From the NCBI GenBank assembly GCA_024734555.1, contig JANPWX010000352.1, forward strand, positions 266,884-330,883: DNA of 64,000 bases, in the 5' to 3' direction. How positions within the stretch are numbered: the first letter of the stretch is position 1; each line of letters starts with the position of its first letter. The stretch is from Trochalopteron elliotii (lineage: Eukaryota > Chordata > Aves > Passeriformes > Leiothrichidae). The translations under genes and the position numbers were made by a program. The notes below the pieces were generated by a model. The model worked only from the letters and a program-made list of their open reading frames with translations, did not search any database and was not told the DNA's origin. This document shows, piece by piece, positions 59,101 through 64,000 of this stretch.

Positions 59101-60595
59101 TCTCTGTTGCAAATTACTTGTTTCTAGCAGCCTGGGGGTGGGAAAAAAACCCTAACATGGCTCAGTTTTTGCTGCCAGGGTCATTGTTTTTGTGGAAGGG
59201 ATGGACACAGTGTTGCATCTGGAAACACAGCTCTCCCCAAATACATCCCTGTGTAGTTTTAGCGCATGAGGACAAAGCTCATTGGCCTTTCTCATCGGAG
59301 ATTTCCTTGAATCCAGGCAAAGCTATCCTGAAGCATCACTTAGAAACCTCCTTCCAACAGCCAGCAGCTGGAAGAGTGCAGAGCAGAGGACGTGGTGTGA
59401 GACGAGAGGCCTTGAATCATTGAGCAGAAAGAGCAAGGAACCCTGGGGCTTTGCCTTATTTTTAGCCTTTTCTTAAAGGTTACCTGTGTGATGTGTGGTG
59501 TTTGCCAGCTGGAAGAGCACAGGAAACTCCCAATGTTTTTAGAGCCCAGGGGAAGCAGGCAGACACATGAAATATAACAGCCCTGGTGACAGTAGGTGGT
59601 GTTGGGGACCAGAGCATGGAGAGAATGTGAACTTGCTGCCTTCCTCCTGCCAAAACTACCTCTGGCGTGGAGACAGGGTGGTCTGACACACTGCTTCTGG
59701 ATGGGCTGGCTCAGCCTGCTTGGGTTCCAGTGGATGCCACTGGAAACAGCAATTGCAAGGAGGGGTCTTCTTCCTCATCCTTAGGTGGTGGGGGGAAAGT
59801 CTTCTCTGGGGTGGCCAAGGGGATGGAGGATGTCCCAGAACACCTTCCGAGATGTGAAGGACAAGGAGAGGCAGTGTTTTCTCCAGGTCCCACTGGAACT
59901 GCTGGCTGAGGTTGTCCCTGGTGGCAACGGTAGCAGCTGGCCTTGGAGACCACCAACCTGGCACGTGGCAAGGTGCAGCAGGTGTCCCCGTCACACTGGG
60001 TGCCCATTGCACCATCATCCCAAGCTGAGGGTTTGTTGTCCCCAGTCCTGCCCTTCTCCACACCCTGGTGAAACACATCCCTGGCACATTGCTCGACAGT
60101 CCCGCATCTCCTCCGAGCGTATCAATGCGCGTCCTGCGGGCAGGCGCAGGGATCAGTTTCCCCCCTGGTAGTGGCAGGCGAGTGCTGGATGTTAATTTAC
60201 TCTTCTCCTGGCTGAATTTCCCCCTCTCTGGTGTCTCTTGGCTGTGTTGGACACGCTTGCCCCTGGCTCCCCGGTGTCGCGCCTGCGGAGCGAGGCCGCG
60301 GCGGCTGGAAACGCCTGGCTCCTCAAGCAGCATAATTGGATGTGACAGGAACACACTAACTAGGAGACCTCGCTGCCTCCAGCTCATTTGCATTGCAAAT
60401 AGCATTTAAAAATAAAGAGTGATGAGGGTTTGTTGTGTTTTTCTTTTTTTTTTTTTTTTCTTGAATCCCCTCTTTACAGGGAAGCTGGATGCAAAGATCC
60501 ACCAGGGAGCAAAGAAGGGGTTAATGAAGCAGAAAGCTGTGGGGTGTGCGCCGGGGAGCAGCGCTGGTTCCCATGAAGCACCCAACTGCCTCTGA
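32085..60595 (+). CDS. TRIP4: TRIP4: activating signal cointegrator 1 (ASC-1), complete coding region in thirteen exons
   Basis: TRIP4 is the zinc-finger/ASCH scaffold of the ASC-1 complex (with ASCC1, ASCC2 and the helicase ASCC3), a nuclear and cytoplasmic factor in transcription co-activation, ribosome-collision rescue and alkylation repair. The thirteen exons keep frame throughout, all introns being GT-AG, and give 599 residues (human 581). Order: N-terminal helical region (to about 100); basic linker; C2HC5-type zinc finger with C173, C175, H180, C186, C189, C194, C202 and C205; the conserved stretch DILQRDSNKSQKLLKKLM; a charged coiled-coil region with QVIDDESDYFATDSNQWLSK; and the ASCH domain from W437 (GWCLSLHQPWASLLVRG) to the KFPIKG region. 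The start is fixed by alignment of MAAPSSLLAWCVQHLRGDFG with the family N-terminus. Human TRIP4 ends at KAV, whereas here the frame runs about 18 residues further. Intron 11 takes up 14 kb. Confidence 0.97.
32338..32405 (-). mobile_element. Short CR1 LINE 3' fragment in TRIP4 intron 1
   Basis: An inverted CR1 end (AGTCACGGATTGCTCTTAGT) with the TTCCACCTCCTGCCATGG block, about 70 bp. Confidence 0.7.
32538..32704 (+). CDS. TRIP4: TRIP4 exon 2
   Basis: It encodes YILSITNEDEIREYVVDLVQ and the following GKKGWFVEELL helix to YRKKD. The acceptor is CCTCGCAG and the donor GTGAGT. Confidence 0.95.
32858..33151 (-). mobile_element. Solo LTR, family copy 1, with perfect 6-bp target duplication
   Basis: The 294-bp element has TG...CA ends (TGTCACCCTGATTTTCAGCC at its 5' end on the minus strand), a TATA-like CTATTTAAACC and an AATAAA soon after it. 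It is flanked by an exact 6-bp target-site duplication CAGGGA (32852-32857 and 33152-33157). A 6-bp duplication is usual for class II (ERVK-like) retroviral LTRs. There are no internal viral genes, so it is a solo LTR. Confidence 0.9.
33214..33350 (+). CDS. TRIP4: TRIP4 exon 3
   Basis: It encodes the basic linker with KGKRKGRNKQET and EEVKTPLDLAK. At 137 bp it is not a multiple of three, so skipping it would shift the frame. It lies between two inverted LTRs only 62 and 131 bp away. Confidence 0.94.
33482..33774 (+). mobile_element. Solo LTR, family copy 2, opposite orientation
   Basis: The 293-bp element runs from TGTCACCCCGATTTTTCAGC to the ACA end at 33774. It has the same block order as copy 1 but on the plus strand, flanked by GGGCGC (33476-33481) and GGGCAC (33775-33780), a 6-bp duplication with one mismatch. 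Confidence 0.87.
33783..34362 (+). mobile_element. CR1 LINE fragment, about 580 bp, with an expanded purine tract near its end
   Basis: The long CR1 block (GGTGCTGGAGCATGTCCAGA, CAGCCTGGAGAAAAGGAGGC, GGATATTAGGGAAAAAAATT, GTGGAGTCACCATTCCTGGA) runs to the TTTTCCAACCTAACCATTTC terminus. The segment between 'gatgtggcacttgg' and 'gtctctgtgatcttggaggg' is replaced by a GGA/GGAA tract. Confidence 0.9.
34195..34280. repeat. (GGAA/GA)n purine tract inside a CR1
   Basis: About 85 bases of G and A only, apart from single T or C, in TRIP4 intron 3. It replaces part of the CR1 3' UTR. Confidence 0.88.
35384..35645 (-). mobile_element. Solo LTR, family copy 3
   Basis: The element reads on the minus strand from TGTTACCCTGATTTTTCAGC to CTCCTGCGACA, with CCCTATTTAAACC followed by AATAAAG. 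It has the same block order as copies 1 and 2. At 262 bp it is slightly shorter. The flanks (CTTGCT and TTCACT) do not give a convincing target duplication. Confidence 0.82.
35887..35910. repeat. (GTTT)n microsatellite in the acceptor region of TRIP4 exon 4
   Basis: Five to six GTTT units are followed by TTTTTCCTTCGCAG. The repeat forms most of the polypyrimidine tract of this splice site. Confidence 0.9.
35921..36154 (+). CDS. TRIP4: TRIP4 exon 4 (zinc finger)
   Basis: It encodes residues 131-208, in phase 0 at both ends, including YTREGQDRLAVLIPGRHACE and the eight Cys/His residues of the C2HC5-type finger up to CLFCGAL. Confidence 0.97.
36908..36986 (+). CDS. TRIP4: TRIP4 exon 5
   Basis: It encodes VCTKEEQDILQRDSNKSQKL and LKKLMA. 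It ends in phase 1 at a GTCAGT donor. Confidence 0.96.
38215..38573 (+). mobile_element. CR1 LINE 3' fragment in TRIP4 intron 5
   Basis: It holds the blocks AGACCTTAGAGCCCCTCCCA, GGATATTGGGAAGAAATCTT and GGATGGGGCTTGGAGCATCC, and the terminus TATTCCATGATTCTGTGA. Confidence 0.9.
38907..39036 (+). CDS. TRIP4: TRIP4 exon 6
   Basis: It encodes AESSGTLDAISRGLLPHQEA and the segment through KHKDKLLEFDRT. The donor is GTAAGA, phase 2. Confidence 0.95.
39266..39626 (-). mobile_element. LTR-like element of a second family (tentative)
   Basis: Read on the minus strand it begins TGCCTGAGGGCATACTTCCC and ends near AACACTGTTGCCACA. A TATA-like CTACTTAAGGG and an AAATAAAATG lie in LTR order. Boundaries are guessed from the TG...CA ends and no matching target duplication was found. 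It could also be ordinary intron sequence. Confidence 0.4.
39782..39997 (+). CDS. TRIP4: TRIP4 exon 7
   Basis: It encodes VRRTQVIDDESDYFATDSNQ, WLSKQEREALQKREQELREL and ITIDFAGRQILEEDSN. It is the most conserved exon outside the zinc finger, probably a coiled coil. Confidence 0.97.
40321..40447 (+). CDS. TRIP4: TRIP4 exon 8
   Basis: It encodes LDETIEALSCGALSEPARSP and GVLVNPRLLQPAPL. The donor is GTCAGT, phase 0. This linker is the least conserved part of the protein. Confidence 0.92.
40528..40830 (-). mobile_element. CR1 LINE 3' fragment in TRIP4 intron 8
   Basis: The inverted CR1 end (AAAGATCACAGGATGGTTTG) has the CTGCCATGAGCAGGAATGTC and CTGCCAGTGGGAAGCCATTC blocks. Confidence 0.9.
41118..41305 (+). 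CDS. TRIP4: TRIP4 exon 9 (start of the ASCH domain)
   Basis: It encodes WVDQTG, a variable linker, RLRIQDRELQE and the start of the ASCH domain GWCLSLHQPWASLLVRGLK. The acceptor is CTCTCAAG, an AAG rather than the more usual CAG or TAG. The tryptophan-valine start matches the human protein. Confidence 0.93.
41374..41659 (-). mobile_element. Solo LTR, family copy 4
   Basis: On the minus strand it runs from TGCTGCTCTGATTTTTTTTC to CCTGTAGCTACA, with AAAAATAAACTTCC as polyadenylation signal. It is the same family as the copies in introns 2 and 3. Flanks GATCTC (41368-41373) and GGTCTC (41660-41665) give a 6-bp duplication with one mismatch. Confidence 0.85.
42572..42696 (+). CDS. TRIP4: TRIP4 exon 10 (ASCH domain)
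   Basis: It encodes VEGRTWYTSHRGRLWIASTA, KRPSPQEISELEATYRIL and LQK. The acceptor is TTCTTTAG and the donor GTAAAC. Confidence 0.95.
42992..43083 (+). CDS. TRIP4: TRIP4 exon 11 (ASCH domain)
   Basis: It encodes DVEFPSDYPSGCLLGCVDVT and DCLSQEQFQEQ. The donor is GTGAGT, phase 0. Confidence 0.95.
43770..44465 (+). mobile_element. CR1 LINE, about 700 bp, including the end of the reverse-transcriptase region (broken)
   Basis: The block 'atagccagtgtggatttacctaagaataaactcctgc' is the diverged CR1 coding part just before the 3' UTR. It is followed by CR1-like sequence to a terminus near CTGATGCTGTGACTGATTCT. No open frame survives. It is the longest CR1 copy of the window. Confidence 0.75.
46250..46625 (+). 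mobile_element. CR1 LINE 3' fragment
   Basis: It carries the blocks GTTCAGCCTGGAGACAAGAA, GGGATAGTGGGAAGGAATTC, GCACAGGTTGCCCAGAGAAG and GATGAGCTTTAAGGTCCTTT, ending near TGTGATTCCATGGTTTCATG. It is well preserved. Confidence 0.93.
54000..54128 (-). mobile_element. CR1 LINE 3' fragment
   Basis: The inverted CR1 end (ATCACGGAATCCCAGACTAG) runs to the GCTCCAAGCCCTGTCCAACC block. Confidence 0.88.
56214..56265 (+). mobile_element. Minimal CR1 LINE 3' end
   Basis: About 50 bp: TTTTAGAGGTCTTTTTCCAA followed by 'cctaaatacttccatgattctata'. Confidence 0.75.
57121..57223 (+). CDS. TRIP4: TRIP4 exon 12 (end of the ASCH domain)
   Basis: It encodes YPHLSQESGSPFVFICTNPQ, EMILKFPIKG and KHKI. It ends in phase 1 at a GTAAGT donor. 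Confidence 0.95.
57224..60479 (+). other. TRIP4: TRIP4 intron 12
   Basis: The intron is 3.3 kb with no repeat I recognise until its 3' end. There a POU-octamer palindrome (60386-60400) and a long T run (60440-60460) precede the acceptor. Nothing coding was recognised. Confidence 0.8.
60480..60595 (+). CDS. TRIP4: TRIP4 exon 13 (last coding exon)
   Basis: The acceptor CTTTACAG is followed by WKLDAKIHQGAKKGLMKQKA, then VGCAPGSSAGSHEAPNCL and a TGA. The first part matches the family C-terminus. The last 17-18 residues lie beyond the human stop and are rich in Gly, Ser, Ala and Cys. Confidence 0.92.
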
Positions 60596-60720
60596 AGGAT
60601 GCCAGGATGGTCTTCAGCTCTGGAAAGCAGGTGCAAGATGGATCCCTGCTTCTAGATTGTTTCTAGGTATTGCTTTATCTCTTGTATTCCAAAAGTATTA
60701 AAAGTGACATGTTTTTACCA
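60596..60720 (+). other. TRIP4: TRIP4 3' untranslated region
   Basis: A short untranslated region with an ATTAAA variant signal at 60698-60703. No AATAAA was found in the following few hundred bases. The cleavage site is inferred. Confidence 0.5.
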
Positions 60721-63690
60721 AGACTTGTCCCGACAGCCCTGTGCTTCTGGGGAGGTCCCGCGCTGCAGACAAGGGTGGGTGGGAGATGGATCTTGACAGG
60801 ATGAGGTTCAGCAATCACTGGCAGCCCCAGGAGCAGTGGGTCCCAGAACAGGCCTGGAGAGCTCTCTGGCAGCAGGCAGCCCAGCTCCATCCTGGCTTTG
60901 GCAGGATCTCCCTCTCCAGAAAGTGCCTTGAGGTGTTTTTGGCTTTATGGGGTCAGACACATGGAGGAGAAGGGTGAGAAGCTGAGGGGATGAGGGGGAT
61001 TGCTCCCAACAGCCAGAGAGCCTGAGCTCTGCCAAGTGGGGATGGGAGGTTTGGGGTTAGAGGTGGGCTCTGTGCCTGCTCACAGGTGCTCTTCCAGCCT
61101 TTTGGAATCACTGCTGAGTGCCCAACCTTACGTCCTTCTACTGATTTGTACCAAGCAGCCCACCCCCACGACCTGGCCCCCAGCAGCTGTGTGTAGAACT
61201 CCTTTGGAATAAGCTGAATTTTGCCTTTTTCTATACTCCCTCACACTGAGCCACTCCCCACATTACAATGTCTGTGGTTATCATGCACTGGTGTGATCCC
61301 TTTGTGCTGTGGTGCTCCAGGCTCTGCCTTGCCACGGACTAAGAGCTCCTCCTCATTACCCTGAGCCCACCCTGCTCTTGGGGGCCAGAGTGACCCCCCC
61401 AGCACTCCCAGCATCCCTTCTCCTCCCCTTTCCCAGGAATGTGGTGGGAACTGCCAGCTTGACTGCTTGGCACAGTCCCTGGGTGTAGGTTGTCTAAGCC
61501 CTCTGCCCCATAGGAGAGGAGGAGGGTGCAAAACCTTCATGCTGCAGCACTGGAAGTCATCCCATGCCATTTGCCCTGGGAGTTGTCTTCTGGCTCCATT
61601 TGCTGCCTGTGGGATCTCTGATGTGCTGGAAATGATGGGGCTGGATCCAACACCCACCCACGTTGTTCCTCAGTGGGAAAATCCTCGCGGGTGTTTCAGC
61701 TCTGAGCTGCCTGCCATTGGCACAGAGTACGTGGTGTGGGAGCTGCTGTTCAATGTGGCCAAGGGTGATGGGATTCTCCTGCTTCCTTCCCCCTCTGGCT
61801 GCATCTCCCCACCCACTCTGTCCCTTGTGTCCCACCACTATGGTCCAGTCAGTTGTGCTGAGGATTCCTAGACTTCCCTGCACTCTTCCTACATGGAGAT
61901 CTTATTGTCTTGGTGGATGTCCCTTGAGTGTGATGGAGAGTATCTGTGGTGCCAATGGGAGCAGAGCTGCAGGGGAATGGGGGACTTGGGGAGTCATCCT
62001 GGGGTCCTGGTGCCTTGGGAAGAAGGAGGCAGGAGAGGCCTTCCTTGTGGGCTGTGTGGGAGAGGTGGGACACAGAGGGTTGGAAGTCAGCACCCAGGGA
62101 GGAGGTGCCAGGCTGGCCCCAGGTGGTGCAGCTCCAGCTCCTGCTCCTGTCCCAGGAGTGCAGCACCATCAGACAAGACCATGACAGAGTGGCATCTTGT
62201 ACCAACTCTGTGATCCCACAAAATCACACCTTTCCATCATACCTAGTGCCTGTTAAAATCCTCATCCCAAGGTACTGCTTCTCTGGATAAGTCACCCATC
62301 CCATGCCTGAGCCAGGCTTTAATATCAGCCCATGGTTTGGTTCCATATTAAACCAGATCCATCTTCTGCATTCACCTCTGAGAGTGGCTGCTGCCTTGTC
62401 ACCTCCCTGTCCTTTGTCACTCACAGCTCATGTCTAGCTGGTGCCTGCAGGTTTCATCCATAAAGGTTTCATCTCCACCATTGTGTGTAGGATTCTCTTG
62501 ACAGCCACAGGCAGGCTGGATCACAGGCCCTGCTCGTGGTTGTGACAAAACATGTAATTGGAGTGATGCTGAGATCATTCCCAATGGAACTGCCCTGCCT
62601 GGCAGGGGTTTTATTTTCCTCCTGTATTAGTGGCATCACAATTTTACCAGGAAAGATGCACTGGTTCATCCTGCGTTCGTGTCTGATGCTGGTTTTTCCA
62701 CCCTGGGAAGCACTATTCCTGGTCTGAGATTTGCTGAACGTCAACACCAAATGCCCATAAAACCTTTTACCCAATCCTTGAAAATACTTCAGTAAAAACT
62801 GACCTGGTTTTATTAATACAGGTTGTCTTGGGGCCTGCCAGCAGTGGCTCTGTGCTATGTGAGAACAGTTTCTCTTCATCAGGATAAGGAAGGATTTATC
62901 CTCTTTCTCTCTTTTGGGCTCCAGGAGAATTCTCTTCTCATCCCTCTTTTCCCATTGCTTTAAACATTTTCTGGCTCCCTCCCACCTGCCCCAGCCCCAA
63001 AAACTGGTAAGACACCCAAACCTCTGGCCTTCTCGGTATCACCTCCTTTGCCAGGGATTGTGTTGTCCTTGTTTGGGGCAAAAAGCATCAGAAGAAATTG
63101 GCATCTCCTTTGGTGCTCTCCTGAAACCACACTGGATGGTGGCACACTTAAAGAGTGGTGGCACCTCTTTGGGCTGGAATACTTACAGCACACCCTGGGT
63201 GTGGATGGAGTTGGTGCTCCCCTCTCCATCTGCAGCTTTGTGGATGTTCTGCTCCATGCTCAGCACTGACAGATGCCAGCTGGGATTCTGCATCCCATCT
63301 CCCATTGCTGCACTGGTTCACCTGCCTGGTTTTGGGGTGTCATGGAGACAGGACTGGGACATCCCCACTGAGGTGAACCGAAATTCATCATCATTGAACA
63401 GCGGGGCTGATGCTGAGGCTTTGGGAAAAGGAGCAGAGGTTTTGGATTGTCCAGGGGCCAGGGTTGAGATGAGCTGGAATCTCCTTCCTGGTCTGCAGGG
63501 CCAGTGCTGCAGCTTTGGGTGGGAAGTACAGAGTTTAGGGGACATGTCACCTCCAGGGCATGAGAACAGCTGGGGACCCAGGTGCTCTTTCCATCCAGAA
63601 GAGCGTTTGAAAAAGAAAAGTGGCAGCGTGGGGCACGATGTGATGAATTTTCGGTAAGTGTGGATGCCCCCGGGTGGTGATGACTCCCAC
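60721..63690. other. Intergenic region between TRIP4 and the presumed ZNF609 promoter
   Basis: No exon, CR1 or LTR was recognised. A 247-codon open frame (62914-63657) has no feature of a known protein. Confidence 0.6.
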
Positions 63691-63699
63691 CCCCTTGCC

Positions 63700-64000
63700 T
63701 TTCTGTAGCTCAGGGGGCTAAAAGCGTGGCCTTGGGGAGACCGTGCCGGGCTGAGGTCTCACAAAACACCGCACAGAGCGTGAAACACCCCCAGAAGATT
63801 ACCCCCGCCATTTCCGAGGAGACACTACGGCGGCTCCGGCTCCTAAGGCAGGTTCCGCTCCGGGCTTTGTCTGTCCCCGGCTCCCGATCCTTCAGCCGGG
63901 ATATCCGCTCCGTGTTTTCTCGCCGTCCGGGGACGCCGCTCCACGTTCCGCCCTCCGCGTTTTGCGCCGCGTCCGCCCCGCCCCGCCCGGCGGACCCGGC
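63700..64000 (+). promoter_or_regulatory. Start of a CpG island, probably the ZNF609 promoter
   Basis: CpG density and GC content rise sharply from about 63720, with GC boxes (CCGCCCCGCCCCGCC near 63974) at the window edge. ZNF609 follows TRIP4 on the same strand a few kilobases on in other vertebrates. No coding sequence is visible yet. Confidence 0.55.

Noticed and set aside
59656..60405. A 249-codon open frame on the minus strand in TRIP4 intron 12
   Set aside because: No recognisable domain and low-complexity Pro/Arg/Ser-rich translation. It is probably chance in stop-poor sequence.
62914..63657. A 247-codon open frame on the plus strand ending at a GTAAGT-like site
   Set aside because: The translation is compositionally odd (many W, S, C, L), matches no domain I know, and an open frame of this length is not surprising in 64 kb of moderately GC-rich DNA.

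Overview
The window is vertebrate nuclear DNA, almost certainly from a bird and probably a neoavian or passerine species. About twenty truncated chicken-repeat-1 (CR1) LINE tails are scattered on both strands, short solo LTRs sit in introns, the genes are compact, and two genes can be read exon by exon with GT-AG introns. The gene order matches human 15q22.31 (CSNK1G1 - PCLAF - TRIP4 - ZNF609), which in chicken lies on chromosome 10. No bacterial-type operons, CRISPR arrays or RNA genes were seen.

Layout. 1-23.7 kb: no exon I can recognise, with an A>T and C>G bias on the + strand, which would fit an intron of a minus-strand gene. By synteny this should be the first intron of CSNK1G1. 23.7-24.7 kb: an assembly gap (23722-24051) flanked by CpG-bearing sequence, a candidate CSNK1G1 promoter. 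24.7-29.5 kb: intergenic, with a CR1 split by a foldback insertion and a long CR1 tail. 29.5-31.64 kb: PCLAF (PAF15/KIAA0101) on the minus strand, four coding exons, 107 residues. 31.64-32.08 kb: a divergent CpG-island promoter of only 448 bp between the two start codons, with a CR1 remnant occupying its centre. 32.085-60.6 kb: TRIP4 (ASC-1) on the plus strand, thirteen coding exons, 599 residues. 60.7-63.6 kb: intergenic. 63.7-64.0 kb: the edge of a second CpG island, probably the ZNF609 promoter.

How the genes work. PCLAF is a PCNA-associated S-phase factor. TRIP4 is the scaffold of the ASC-1 complex, which acts in transcription co-activation and in the rescue of collided ribosomes and alkylation repair (with ASCC1-3). 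They share a head-to-head promoter but have no known common pathway.

Points most worth checking: an inverted pair of solo LTRs that tightly brackets TRIP4 exon 3; the CR1 inside the shared promoter; the altered PCNA-binding box of PCLAF; an ~18-residue C-terminal extension of TRIP4; and a 68-bp-arm hairpin inserted into a CR1. I found no convincing wholly new gene system here.
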